Origin: Protopterus annectens
Taxonomy: Eukaryota; Chordata; Ceratodontiformes; Protopteridae
NCBI RefSeq assembly: GCF_019279795.1
Contig: NC_056733.1
Coordinates: 1,424,363,917-1,424,427,916 of the forward strand
DNA: 64,000 bases
Direction: 5' to 3'
In this document: in pieces, positions 10,441 through 22,102 of the stretch
How the letters are laid out: every line of letters starts with the position of its first letter
Numbering within the stretch: the stretch's first letter is position 1
The notes under the pieces: model-generated
What the model saw: only the letters and a program-made list of their open reading frames with translations
Databases searched by the model: none
What the model was told of the DNA's origin: nothing
Made by a program: the position numbers and the translations under genes

Positions 10441-10968
10441 TATAATCTAGACCCCGCTCCAAACCTGGCTGAGAGAAAACCTAGACCTTTAATAGTAAAA
10501 TAGCAATCTTGCGAGTAGAAAGAGTCGATTCTGACAAAACTGTGGGAGAAGGACAAAGTACTAAAAGTGGGAGATAGAGTGTTTGTGAAGAATGACTACT
10601 CATTGTACACCAAGCAGAAGAGGAAAACATGTATTCCCTTACATACAGAATGTTGAGAAGCAGGCATGAGATTCAAACTGCTGTACCCAGCTATATTCAA
10701 AATATTTTTCTCTGGAGAAACAAAAACATTTTGCTAGGAAAGAAATACAAAAGTTTGTCCAACAAAAAGTGAGCTGTGAAACAGAAGGAGAGTCTGCTTC
10801 TTGTTCTTCTGGTAATAAAAGTCCACAGAGACTGTGCCAGTGAAACCTTTCCCAGTGTTTCAATGGAAAATGCTTGAGAGAGGAAAAAGCACAAGAGTTG
10901 ACTAGAAGAATCAAGAGTGTACTGGAGATGAAGATAAACTGGAGATGAAGATGAACAAGGAATAGAAC

Positions 10969-11202
10969 AAGAAAATCTGGAAATACTGGACTTTCCTGAA
11001 CTTTGTTAAACTTGTAGGGGACTCTATAATTAACGTTTGGAGACTAAAAATCAGTAACTTGGAAACTGACAACTGTGGTATTACAAAGCGATACTTATAT
11101 TTGTGAAACCAGACAAAACAAGAAAATCTGGGAATACTGGACTTGTTTGGACTTTATTAAACTTTCTAGGGGACTCTAAAGCATATGCCCTTAATGTTTG
11201 GA
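10969..11202 (+). repeat. two-copy direct repeat, offset 150 bp, in the L1-like inter-ORF strip
   Basis: CAAGAAAATCTGGAAATACT at 10969 recurs as CAAGAAAATCTGGGAATACT at 11119; both are followed by TGGACTT, AACTTT.TTAAACTT.(T)AGGGGACTCTA and, after a short insertion in the second copy, (T)TAA(C/T)GTTTGGA. Copies differ at several positions, so the duplication is old. Confidence 0.75.
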
Positions 11203-11909
11203 TAAATACTCGGAAGAGGAGAAGAGGAGGGCGAGTTAACTGTAGGTAAACAGTATTAAGTGGTGCATGATTTTCTTCGCATGTTATAAAGTAAAGTTTT
11301 TTCAGCAATTTTAAGTGTAATGGGGATACTAATGTAAAGAGGTGCGTATTCTTTTTTATTTTTTTCTCACATTTCTTAAAACAAGGAGAAAGAGAAGGAA
11401 GTACTGCAACGTAAAAAAGTGATCTGGTTAAAAGTGCATGACAAAAGAAAAATGAGTGTACTTTTTCTCATTTTTGCATAGGGGAATGGCTAGAGTTGTA
11501 TAGTAATAAGTTATAACAGAAAGAGAGTAAATGAAATACTATTGAATATTATAAGGTCTTTTTTTCTAGTAAATAGTCCTGTATCTGGTTCTCGTGTCAC
11601 TAGCAGACAATCTGATAAAGAGAAATGGCTTGGAGAAAATGTTTTCTGAAAGCATTCAAGTGTTTTCCCATCTGGGAGAGCTACAAAGATAATGCAAAAC
11701 CAGACCGCACTTAATAGAATCACAGGCTCTACCATGAGTCTTAGCATGGATAAACTTTCTTTCTGTTCAGCTTGAGTCTGTGTGTGACTGCCAGTTTGGA
11801 ACTTTTGTTCCTATTAACGGGCAAAACTTCACTTCAATACTTGAAGATCTATATAGCTTTGTGTATTATTTTTAAGTTAGTAGGTTTTAGGAGGTAGTGG
11901 TGGTGTGTA

Positions 11910-12014
11910 TATATTTTTATTTGAGGGTTTTCAATTAAAAAAATGTTTTTATTTGGGAGTTTTCAATAAAACAAAATGCGTATTTTTATTTGAGGGTTTT
12001 CAATAAAACAAAAA
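11910..12014 (+). repeat. three tandem copies of a 35-bp unit
   Basis: The unit is roughly TATTTTTATTTGAGGGTTTT followed by CAATAAAACAAAATG. Copies start near 11911, 11945 and 11980 and differ by a few bases (GGGAG for GAGGG in the middle copy). It lies just before the inferred ORF2 start of the L1-like LINE. Confidence 0.75.
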
Positions 12015-13649
12015 GTTCTGCAAGATGTGACATAGTATCAAATGGACATGACAAGAAACAACTGCATAAAAGATTAACCTGTCAGACAGTGCATGCATGT
12101 AGCACAAAAGCTGGAACTAGACATTTAAAAAAAAAAGGCTGTTATACATAAAAGGTAGGAATAATAATCCCTCAAGAATCTGATTCTTTTTAAATGTTAA
12201 TGGTCTCACAGATAAATACAAAAAAGAGGGAGTAGTGAACTGTAGTAAAAATGTAGAGTGCAAATAGCTATGCTACAGGAGACACACTTGGAAAGAACTA
12301 AACATGCAAATTTGATAAAGAAATGTTTTTAAGATGTTTAAGATGTTTTTAAGATGGTTATTCAGCAGAATACCTGGGGCAAAGGAAGAAAGGAGTACTT
12401 ATATTAACTGCAAGAGGTGCTCCAATAGTAACAGAACAGGGAAAAAAAGACAATAATGGTAGATTTGTATTACCAGGGGGCTACTGGCAAGGGATGAGGA
12501 TTACACTGGCATGTATTTATATTCTATCAAAAACTGCTATAATACAGCTAAAGAATATTCTGGGAGAAATAATCAGCTTTCAACAAGGAATGGTGGGGGA
12601 CTGGAATTTGATTTATAACCATGTGTGTCTGGGGGCCCAGAAAAGGAAATATATCAAAGGAGGGTAGATTTTTAAAGAAGTGAATGAAAATGATAAGGTG
12701 AATTAGTGAATTTACATATTATTCCCCAAGATACAAAAACTGGGCTAGGCTAGACAGAATTTACATTTCACAGGAACATGCGCATTTAATTGAAGGTCTT
12801 GATACATATCCAATAACTATCTCAGATCACACACCAATAATAACTAAAATAAAAACACAGGGTAATAAAATAAAAATAAGACACTGGTACTTTCCCATGT
12901 ATGTGTTGAAAAGAGAGGCATTTATAGAATTGGTAGTGGAAATTATTCAGGAGCTATTATAGAAGATAGAAACTTATGAAAATATAGCTAGGGAGTGGGA
13001 TAAAATAAAAGAGGAATTTAAAAAAAGGGTAGAAATAAAAGAAAGGGAGAGATGGTTAAGAAGGAACAATAATTATTTATAAAGACTTATAAATATTTAA
13101 CTATTGCAAAATAGGGGTAGTCTCAGAACAAGAAGAGGAGCAACTACAGCATGCTAAACACAAAATAAGGAAATACCTCAACAATATGCACAAGTAAATT
13201 TAGAAAGATTGCTGTTAAGCAACTATTTTTAATAATAACTCTAGCGCACAAAAACTTTTAGTATAATAACTTGGGCAACAAACAGTAGAAATGGCTGTCA
13301 CCAAGCTTAGGAAGCATATAACAAGGAAGATAACAATATATCCAGTAGAATTATTAGAAATATTCAAGAATTCTATGGAATTCTGTATAAAGCAAAGAAA
13401 TATGGAAATCAAGAAAAGGTTGTTTATGGAAGAATTAAATATGTCAAGGCTAGAGGGAGAGGAGGCTCAATGACTAACAGGACAGGAGGAGACGAGATAA
13501 AAATGGTGCTGTAGAACCAATCTACAGGAAAGTTTCTGGGAACAGCTAGTACCCCTGTGGAGGTTTGGAAGCTAGAAGGGAATAAACTGATCAAGATCTG
13601 GAAGGTTTTGTTTAACAGTATTTTAAGAGAAGAAGTACCAACATCCTGA

Positions 13650-14390
13650 AAAAAAGTGGAGGTAACTGTAATAACTAAAGAGGGTAAAGATCCATCAAAT
13701 CCAGCTTCATACAGGCCCATTTCAATACCAAATCATAAAGTGTTTTATGTCTATAATGGCTAAAAAAAATGGCAAACGTAATGCCAAAATTGACACATGG
13801 TTTTGTAGAGGGGAGGCACACATTTGATAACAAACAGAACAGTGATGATCCAGAAGCAAGCAGAATGTAAGAAAATGCCACTGTTGCTGGTGGGTCTTGA
13901 AGCAGTGAAAGCATTTGACAGAATAAGTTAGGATTTTATGAGCAGAGCAATGGATGCATTTGCATTCCCTGATAAAATTATAAGGTTGATTAGGAGGATA
14001 TATGAATGACCAGAGGTGAAAATTAAAGTGGGTGGGGTCCTCTCTGAATCTCTGCTTGAGAAGAGGAACCAGACAGGGGTGTCCTCTCTCCACTTTATTT
14101 ACATTATATTTAAAACCACTGGCAAAGAAAATAAGGGACTCAGAAATTCAAGGATATAATTGGTATGGTAGTCAAGGAAAGCCATCTCTATTTGCAGATG
14201 ACATTATTTTATACCTAACAAAACCAGAAAGGGACATTACGGTGCTGTGGAACATATTGAGGCAGTTTCAAACCTTTTCAGGATACAAAATTAATAAAGC
14301 TAAAACAAAAGCAATAGAGGTAAATGATATGAACTGGTTCAGTAATATCTATATTTATGGGGACATGATAAAATTAAGTATTTAGGAATA
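13650..14390 (+). pseudogene. L1/Tx1-like reverse transcriptase
   Basis: Plus strand: KEGKDPSNPASYRPISIPN at about 13675-13730, then after frame changes an AVKAFDRIS block near 13905-13925 (first catalytic Asp), and 14032-14385 with RRGTRQGCPLSTLF, SLFADDIILYLTKPERDIT (catalytic pair) and SGYKINKAKTKA. The RGTRQGCPLSP, FADD and SGYKIN series is characteristic of the L1 superfamily. Several stops lie between 13740 and 14030, so it is not functional. Whether it is true L1 or Tx1 clade needs a phylogeny. Confidence 0.85.
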
Positions 14391-16059
14391 TGGATTAAAA
14401 TGATACGGTGTGGCAGCTAAGGATATGTAGGAAGAAACAAAACAAAAGATAATACAAAAACTGAGAAAATGTAAGCTCTGTTATATGGATATCCATAGAA
14501 AGATGCAAGCAGTTAAAAAGTTTTAGTCCCTTTAGTCTTATACACTGGTCAGGCATATTTTTATCAACCAAAGGAGAAGTTGTGGATAGCAATTAAGAGT
14601 GTAAGGGTTTTATCTGGGAGAGGGAGATGGCAAGAGTCATGTGGGATAAGCTTATTCTTACAACAGAACAGGGCAAACTGGGATTATAAAGTTGAAGGGG
14701 GTATTTTAGAGAAACACAGTTAAGGCTCCTATACACAGCACAAGCAGAAAACTATAATTAAAAGTGTTAATAGTTGATGGAACAGCAGGGAAGCAAGTAA
14801 TAGGGAGAGACTAGGATTTTGGATGCAGACCTTTAAGGAGAACAATAATCATACAGAATATTATTCACAAAGTAGCAGAAGGTCTTCCAAGAACAAAGCC
14901 AACATGGGAATCGAGAAAGAAGATTTTGCCGATAACGATGACTGCAATTAGGGATACAGACAATAGGCAAGATGGGGCAGGAATATAGCGGAGAAAACTG
15001 GAAAAGGAGCAAAGGTATTGGCAGCAAATAACTAGAGAGGGAAAAGTAATAGAATGGGATGACTCCAAGAACTTATTTGGACTGCAGGCTAGAGGTTGCC
15101 CACCATATCAAGTATTGATATCAGAGTACAGGCAAAGAGAAAGAAACAGGGGGGTCCTAAATGAATGACCAACAACGGTAGAATTTTTAGTAGAATTAAA
15201 ACAGAAGTTGCCATTAAGAAAGGAATAATTAGTGAAGTATATAAAATATTGCATGATAACTGAAAGATTCAGAGGAGGTTAGGAAGGATTGGGAAAAAGA
15301 GACTGGATAAGCAATTCACAAAGAAACAATGGGGGGAGGGGGTATGTATGTTTCCCAAATATGCAACAAAATCTAGAAGATTTAGGATTTTTGCCAGGAA
15401 GTGCTTACATAGGTATTTTTATACCTCAAGCAGACTTCAAAGAATTTTTCCTCAGGTAGACAGCAAATGTTGGGAGGTGTGATGGGGAAGAAAGAGGTAA
15501 CTGGGAACATATTTTCTAGAAGTGTAAAGAGTTGTCAGAATTTAAAGATTCCCTGCAGACTGCTCTGTCAAAGATGCTGGGTGAGCAAATTGTAATGACT
15601 AGGGAAAATTATTTTTTTAAGCTATGATACTACATCTAGCAAATTCCAATTTTGTAAGGCCTTGCCGAGTCTGATTATGATGGCTGCCAAAAAAGCAATA
15701 ACTAGAAAATGGAAATCAAAGTCTAAATTAACTTTACTAGAAGTAGAGAGGATAGTAAGAGAGATAAAACTGGAACTGGGATGTTTAGAAAAGGGTAGGA
15801 GCAAATTACATCAGAAAAATGGGAAATTTGGGATCAATACATGCAGATGAGGAACGAGATTTAAAAGAAGGCAGGATGTGAATGAGCTGCGTAATGGCCG
15901 ACTAACAATGACTGGATATGTTAAAAGTGATGTGTAATGCTTGCAGTTACAGTTGTGTCGGCACAGTTTGAATGTATAATATAACATGGCCCATGTCATA
16001 CATGATAATTTAATAAAGATGTTTCTTGTGTAAAAAAAAAAACGTATTTACTCTGAGGT

Positions 16060-16720
16060 TCAATATCTCTTATCAAGTTCATTAAAAATCATTGGACACA
16101 CATTTCCACTAAGGGTATTATTTATATTTCTTGTTGTTCAAAATGCGATGATTTCTATAGTGGGAAAACAGAGCAGCCTCTTAGAAAGGGTATTTAAAAA
16201 CACATATATGTTTTCCATAGGATCGATATGCACATTTTGTTTAAACATACATCAACCTGTAGTAAAAAGTGATTTTCATTTTTTTGTTTTACAACAGGTT
16301 GACAGGAGTGCTCATGGGGGACACTGGGAGACTCTTATTCAATATCGCAAAGTGCACTGGCAGCTTAAATTAAAAGCCTGGACGCCCCCAGGGCTTAATT
16401 AATATATTTCAGTTTTAAGGGTTTTAAATTTACAAGCAGCTGAATTATATGTATAAATTATGAATTCATTTGTTTTTGTAGTTACTTTTTATGAAATAGT
16501 GTATGATTTATTTATTAGTTTAGTTCTAATTCACTCATTAAATAATTACTGAGATAGATGGTAATGCATAGTTCAAGTCATGTGACAGTTATTTAAGGGG
16601 TGGATTGTGTATCGATAGTGTTCTGATGAAGTCATAAATTGAGGATGAATGATCTTAACTGAATTAAAAAGTTTTTGATTTCACTTATTCCTGCCTTCCC
16701 GGTGTCATAGCTCGTCACAG
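16060..16720 (+). mobile_element. Penelope-like remnant PLE4 (GIY-YIG and 3' tail)
   Basis: Directly after the L1 poly(A) end. The frame from about 16117 reads GIIYISCCSKCDDFYSGKTE then LRKGI followed by a stop: a GIY-YIG domain start with the two-cysteine insert typical of PLEs. In another frame, 16290-16402 gives HGGHWETLIQYRKVHW and ends in AWTPPGLN, the PLE C-terminus. The 3' region carries TTCTGATGAAGTCATAAATT at about 16620 and ATTAAAAAGTTTTTGATTTC, like the other PLE tails. It is 5'-truncated and frameshifted. The sequence is distinct from PLE1 and PLE2, so it is probably a third lineage. Confidence 0.75.
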
Positions 16721-17165
16721 TTAATGTTGCAACATTAGTACCAAAATCTGCATTACCATCCTAGAAGCTTCAAAAAGTAAGTAGTGCTGAAGCAACTATC
16801 TTCTAAGAACTGATTTGTCTAGCAAACCTCAGTGTGGTCCAGGCGATCATAGACCAACTTTCAGAAATCTTAACTCCTAACAAGAATTAAACACGTTTAG
16901 TTAGCCCACATCTTGCCTTAAAACTGGAGACCATTAATTCTCTACACTGCCTCTACACTGCATAAAACCATCAAGCTAATATTCAGAAAAGAGTTAAGAT
17001 TATTCTTAAAGATGGCATAAGTTGCGGCCATGCAAATACACAGATACCATATAAAGTTTTATATTATAGCTATTATACTAAATATAAAAGAACCAAGTTT
17101 ATAAGAGCAATATTTCAAATGTGTCCCTATTTTTGTTCCTTTGTTGGGATTGCACGATCACTCTG
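16721..17165. other. unassigned intergenic strip
   Basis: No open frame, no recognisable repeat domain; AT-rich text ending in the GT microsatellite. I see nothing to annotate. Confidence 0.5.
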
Positions 17166-17166
17166 C

Positions 17167-17168
<2 letters not shown>

Positions 17169-17220
<52 letters not shown>
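17169..17220 (+). repeat. (GT)n microsatellite
   Basis: About 26 uninterrupted GT units. Confidence 0.98.
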
Positions 17221-17222
<2 letters not shown>

Positions 17223-17513
17223 GACATCTTTCGACCTCTCAGAACAAGAAATCTGGACAAAGCCGTAAATAATGGGGCACAAAGGCCCAAGAATAGGGAA
17301 ACTTATTAAATATTGCACTTACAAACTTAGAAAGTTGATAGCAGATTTTGCATTAGCATTATTTTTCTGGAATATGAAGTCTGAAACTCAAATGTCTATT
17401 TTTTTTACTTCAACCCTCAATGATTTTCCAGAAAACCACAACTTTATAAGAAACAGACCAAAAATATGAGGTAAAGTCAGGACATTCTGCAAAAATCTGC
17501 ACAGTTGAGAGGT

Positions 17514-17516
<3 letters not shown>

Positions 17517-17581
<65 letters not shown>
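17517..17581 (+). repeat. (TG)n microsatellite
   Basis: About 32 uninterrupted TG units, adjacent to the hAT-like end at 17582-17683. Confidence 0.98.
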
Positions 17582-17584
<3 letters not shown>

Positions 17585-17683
17585 GCAGTAGAGTGGCTAT
17601 TATTTTTCAAAGCTACGGGGAGCCACTGCAGAGGGGTGAAGAGCCACATGTGGCTCCAGAGCTGCAGGTTGCAGACCCCTGCT
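17582..17683 (-). mobile_element. hAT-like transposon end
   Basis: Read on the minus strand from 17683 the sequence starts CAGGGGTCTGCAACCTGCAG and continues with AGCCACATGTGGCTCTTCA. CAGGGGT..GCAACC is the classic terminal sequence of many vertebrate hAT elements, and the nested GAGCCACATGTGGCTC palindrome is also typical. Only one end is present; the other side runs into the TG repeat. The family assignment is from memory. Confidence 0.55.
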
Positions 17684-17689
17684 AGTGCA

Positions 17690-18074
17690 ATGCATTCACA
17701 TCTATACCACCTAAAACAGCTATAGTATAGCTTAGAGTACTAACACTCACAATGCCATAATGTAAGCTGTGACGATTGGGGAGATATGGGCGAAGGCTGC
17801 CAGCCTAGTCAAATAGAATTTGATATACAATTCTGGCATTTGTAAATAAATGTAAAATACAGGCTTATGTTTTTAAATGAAAGAAAAACACTGTAAAATG
17901 TGAACTTCAAGATTGTTACAACATTGCCCCCTTGCTGTAAAGAATAACTAAGTCAAGCCTTTCAAATTTGTCTTTTGAAATTGAAATGATTTTATGACAT
18001 TCTTTGATCTTTAAAGTTGGTTCCAGTCAGGCTGGCTGAAGACATTCTGCCTATTGTGTTAACTAAGGACTAAT
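17690..18074. other. unassigned intergenic strip
   Basis: No open frame or repeat signature noted between the hAT-like end and the 3' end of CR1 copy B. Confidence 0.45.
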
Positions 18075-18904
18075 TGCTCATAGGTTCATAGGTTCATAGG
18101 TTCATACTAGGCTATCTGCCCGAGGGCATTTACAAGCCTAGCCCATCGTTTTGTGGCTTACGCCACCCCTTTAGTATGGGGAACTAACCCATTATTTTGC
18201 TGTGCCTCTGTCGAGCAATGACACTGAGGTAATCCCTGGGGTATATCTGCGATCTCCCATCCATTGGTCAAGATTTCTCTTGAACAAGGCCAGCGAGGTG
18301 CTCTGCCTCACATGTACCGGGATTTTGTTCCACAGCATAGGGAGTCTTTGGGTGATGAATCTATCCCTCCAGCACGTCCTATTAAGTCGTGTCAAGGTTT
18401 AAGTCTCCCGCCCTTGTGGCTCTGATGGATCTGGATTTTTTGAGGTGAAGCATATTCATCAAATCTGGGTTTGACATGGCCTTGTATGTTAGGCAAAGGT
18501 CACCTCTGAGCAAGCGGTAAGCGACTGAGTAGAGCTGGAGTTCTTTCAGTCGGGCAGCATAGGACAGATTTTTGAGACCCTTTATCCTTTTGGTGAGGAA
18601 CCTTTGTGGCCTCTCCAGCTGCTGCAAGTGTCGGGTCAGATACATTCCGAATGGGGCATTGTACTCAATCATTGGTCTGATGAGTGATGAGTAAAGGGAG
18701 ACTATGACCTCCCTTGATCTAGATGAGAAACCCTTCATGATAAGGTAGGCAATGTAGAAGGTCTTCCTAACTACTTTAGCTACATGGGTGTCGAATGACA
18801 GACTACTATCAACCTGGGTCCCCAGGTCCCTGATAACTTCTTCTGCGCCCAGTGGATTGCCACCTATTTGGTAGCTAGTAACCTTGTTTTTCCCAAGGGT
18901 ATGA

Positions 18905-19519
18905 CTATGCATTTTTGGCATTTAACTTTAGGCCGTGGCTCTGGCACCAGTTATCCGTTTCTGTGAGACCCTTCTGAAGGATATCTGTGTCAGATGTGTT
19001 TTCTACTATGGCGCCCAGTTTGCAGTCATCTGCAAACTTTGTCAGCCATAACCCTCCTGTGTTTGCTTGTACTTCGGAGAAGTAGATGCCAAACAAGAGT
19101 GGGCCCAGGACTGAGCCCTGTGGGACACCACTTCTGACAGGCTTTGAGTCTGACATGGCGCCAGCAACTCTGACCCTGTGGGTTATGTCACTCAGCCAGT
19201 TTGCGACCCATCTTGTGATGTATGGGTTGACATTTAAGCTGAGTTTTTCAATGATACCCGAGTGGGGTATTGTATCGAAGGCCTTAGCCAGATCGAGGTA
19301 GGCTGTATGGACTGCCTTTCCCTCATCAATGGCTTTGGTGACTGTTTCAAAAAAGTCAACCAAATTTAAAAGGCATGATCTGCCTTTGACAAAGCCAAAC
19401 TGGGTTGGATCCAAAGTCTGCAAATTCCCTATGTCTTTATTTATGAGGTCCATTATGATCCTCTCCATGGCTTTGCAGATAAGGCTTGTCAAGCTAATGG
19501 GCAGGGTCGGTGGAGGCAC
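18905..19519 (-). pseudogene. CR1 ORF2 reverse transcriptase of copy B
   Basis: Blocks in order: PISLTSLICKAMERIIMDLI, QFGFVKGRSCLLNLVDF, YLDLAKAFDTIPHSGIIEKL (first Asp), SGVPQGSVLGPLLFGIYFSE and WLTKFADDCKLGAIVE (Asp pair). All catalytic residues are kept; the frame breaks at both ends (near 19510 and 18910). It continues into the thumb and C-terminal region through 18192. Confidence 0.9.
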
Positions 19520-20225
19520 CGCCTTTGTGGAGTGGTACCACAGTTGCAGTGCGCCACTCCTGGGTACGATCCAGAGGTAAGACTTTGATTAAACAGCTGT
19601 CCTAGCTGTGGGTTTAATTCCTCATTGAGTTCATGGAGCACACAGCCGGGACACCATCAGGTCCCATGGATGCTGTGTTTTGCTTTGGAGAGAGCAGTTC
19701 TCACTTGGGCGCTGGAGATGTTTGGGGCTGCAATCGTTTGGTATAGATATCTCTCCTTTGGGGAGGGGAGTTTGCACTGAACCTGTCAGCCAGTATGTTG
19801 GCAATGTCTGTAGGATCAGTAATCTTCACATCATTTTGAACTAGCTCTGAGCATATCTGGGAGTTTCCTCCCAGGTTTCTAACATAGCTAAAGAAGGCCT
19901 TATGAATGTCTTTTGAGTCTTTAGCTATTTTTCTCTCGAAATTTGCTTTGGAAGATTTTATGAGAGCTCTTAGTGTTTTACTTATAGTGATCAAGGGTGT
20001 CTTACCTTTTAAGGATTTTGCTCTATCTTGTAGTAGCTTCCTCCTTTTGTTGTAGAGTTTGTTTATGGCTGGGGTCCACCAGACTGGACGCTTGCCTTTG
20101 GTACAAAGAGTCTTTGTTTTGTTTGGGATTGCCTTATCCATGCAGTCCTGTAGGTGCTGGTAGAAGGCATTTGTAAGTGATTCAGCGGCTTGAGTACTGT
20201 TTTCCGGGCCTTAAAGGAGACCACA

Positions 20226-20922
20226 CTAGTCTTTAGAAGTGTGAAGTCGGCTTTTGAGAAGTTCTTTACTGTGGTCTTTTATTTCAGGTGGGGTGGGATG
20301 AGGACCTCCAACGAGATTAGTTTGTAGTATGATCTCACCAGTGAGGGGTACACTCCGTGTTGAACATTGTGCTCCCATGTTCATGATGATGAGATCAAGT
20401 ATGTTGTCTCCTCTTGTGGGGATGGTGACTAGTTGTTCCATGGCATTTGAGTTTATGAATTCCAGGAACTTTTGGGCTAGGGTGTTTGGGCTGGAGTAGT
20501 GTTCCCAGTCTATATTAGGGTAATTGAAGTCACCTAGTATGATGGTGTTTGGTGATACATTTATCCCTCTAGTGTTTTCAGGAAGGCCATGTGAGGTTCC
20601 TGAGTTTGTGAGGGTGGCCTGTAACATGCTACAATTTGCAGAGCAGTCTTGCCTATGGTTAATTGCACCTGGATGGTCTCCGATGCATCGTATGCCACCA
20701 GTCTTGAGGTGTGGGTGTCCTTGATCAAGAAGCATTGATGTCCTCCTTTCTTGGTATTGTCCGGATTTTGGGGCCGGAACGCATGATATGAGGTGAAACC
20801 TGATAGCGCTGGGGTGCTCTCGAGCCTTGAACCAGGTTTCTGTCACAGCACAGACATCGATGTTCTCCATACTGAGAAGGGCCTCGCATTTTGAGATTTA
20901 GACTTCTGGCATTGAGCAGCAT
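20226..20922 (-). pseudogene. CR1 ORF2 endonuclease of copy B
   Basis: The start MLLNARSLNLK at 20922 leads into the APE-like endonuclease. It continues in a second frame with NIDVCAVTETWFKARE, then IILGDFNYPNIDWEHYSSPN, AMEQLVTIPTRGDNILDLII. VTETWF and GDFNYP are conserved catalytic-surface blocks of LINE endonucleases. Small indels interrupt the frame around 20725-20870 and 20340. Confidence 0.85.
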
Positions 20923-21080
20923 TACCCTTAGTTTTTTCCTTTTTGTGTTCTAGGGTGGTAGGTTTAGAATTTGAGCCTTGCCTAAAAAGGCACTATGGGG
21001 TGGCAAGAGCCTTTGCCAATATCCGAATCCCAGGGTGACAGGTGCAAGCCATCCCTTGGCAGCGTGGCTTGTCCAGCATG

Positions 21081-21914
21081 TCATCCCAGGCAGACAGACA
21101 CTGGATCCCTTGAATGACACCAGTGTTTAAGCCAATTGTTAAAGCTGATCATCTTATCTCTGTATTGTGGCATCATTCTTGGTGAAGGTAGGATACTGCT
21201 CAAGGTCAGGGTCATACCTGCCAGGGCTACATAATCAGAGAGCACCTCAATGTCTCTTTTCATGTAGTCCAAGGAGGTACGCCTCAGGTCGTTTACACCA
21301 GCGTGGACAATGACTGAGTCATATTTGTACCTGCTGTTGAGAGACTTGAGTGCTTGCGTTATGTGGCGGATTCTAGCGCCCGACAGGCAGCTTACTGTGA
21401 CCTTCTCCTTACTCAGTATGGTGAGCGGGACGTCAGTGTGTCTGACTATGGAGTCACCAACGACTAGTGTGTCTGGCATTGTGTTTGGCCTTAAGGGCTG
21501 TGACTGTTTGACACTCTGACTGTGAGGTCTATGTGTTGCAGGTGTTGTGTTCTGAGGTGGTGGTTGTTTGGGTGTCTGCTTTGGTGGCCTCTGCTGTTTT
21601 GGTAAATTTTTGATCAGAGCCTCCGAGTATGTCTTTGTGTGTTTAGGTGTATGATTTGAGGTTGTAGTGGTACTATGTGAGACTGGGTCTATAGTGTGTG
21701 TGGTAACCTTCTCCTCCTGACTGGTCTTGCCAGTCCTATGTTGAGAGAGATCAGCCTCCAGTTTGGCCGTATAGTTGCATCACTCGCATGTATTTGTGTT
21801 TTGTGGGAGGAGGAGAGGGTTGTCTGTGTACATGAGGCAATTGTAACATTGCCTCAATATTCCCAGGTTCACCAGCTGAGCAGGAGAGAACACTAGCAAC
21901 TGATCCCTCGACAT
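21081..21914 (-). pseudogene. CR1 ORF1 of copy B: zinc-knuckle-like N-terminus and SGNH esterase
   Basis: The start at 21914 is MSRDQLLVFSPAQLVNLGIL, followed by CYNC and 20 residues on by CE-stop-C; copy C has CERC there, so a single A-to-T change made the TGA. After a threonine-, glutamine- and proline-rich linker (KQTPKQPPPQNTTP) comes the SGNH block I, TLVVGDSIVRHTDVP (catalytic Ser in GDS), and block III, VIVHAGVNDLRR (Asn). The frame is lost near 21100, before the DGLHL block that copy C keeps. Esterase ORF1 proteins are known from CR1-clade LINEs; their role is thought to involve lipid or membrane interaction, but that is family knowledge only. Confidence 0.85.
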
Positions 21915-22075
21915 GCTAGAAGGAATAGACAAAAAAGCTTTAAAAAAGATTCCGGGGGGACGTGGGTGACCGAGAAAGGGGGGGTTGCCTTTTTGGGGTA
22001 CTATCTATGACAAGAGTGCCGTATCAAGGTAATAAGTACTGTAGGAGCAAGTGCTACGTTTAACAGATAGAGAAT

Positions 22076-22102
22076 AGTCTACTTGGAGTCAAGTAGAGAT
22101 GA
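22076..22102 (-). other. 7-bp hairpin in the CR1 leader
   Basis: Minus strand: CTACTTGACTCCAAGTAG, a perfect CTACTTG / CAAGTAG stem with a 4-base loop. Copy D at about 54063-54087 keeps it with one extra loop C. Conservation between two diverged copies suggests a structural role in the leader, but this is a guess. Confidence 0.5.

Larger units (their letters stand above)
10441..16040 (+). mobile_element. L1/Tx1-like LINE, ORF1 end, ORF2 and poly(A) tail
   Basis: Heavily decayed but collinear. ORF1 resumes with KPRPLIVK at about 10480. ORF2 starts near 12150 with endonuclease text (NVNGLTDKYKK in one frame, MLQETHLERTK near 12265). RT blocks lie at 13660-14390 and are described separately. 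The 3' region ends with LMMAAKKAITRKWK-like text at about 15675-15720, a TAATAAAGATG signal near 16010 and a poly(A) run at 16032-16042. The total length of roughly 6 kb fits a full L1/Tx1-type element. The strip 10900-12150 between the ORFs has no open frame but contains internal direct repeats. Confidence 0.8.
18075..22102 (-). mobile_element. CR1-like LINE copy B, nearly full length
   Basis: The longest CR1-like copy. At the 3' end (18075-18140) there are three GTTCATAG octamers (minus: CTATGAAC) next to the conserved GGGCAGATAGCCTAGTATG block. Going 5': the C-terminal region (18192-18921), RT (18905-19519), linker VWWTPAINKLYNKRRKL (about 20080), endonuclease (20226-20922), SGNH-type ORF1 (about 21000-21480) and the ORF1 start at 21914, then a leader. 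At least six frameshifts and one early stop break it. It matters because it shows the complete domain order of the family. The leader shares ATCTCTACTTGACTCC and AAGTAGACTAT with copy D, so the element reaches at least 22102; its 5' end may lie further up, before 22850. Confidence 0.92.

Noticed and set aside
17099..17725. Frames with long Cys-Val or Thr-His runs
   Set aside because: Translations of GT and TG microsatellites.
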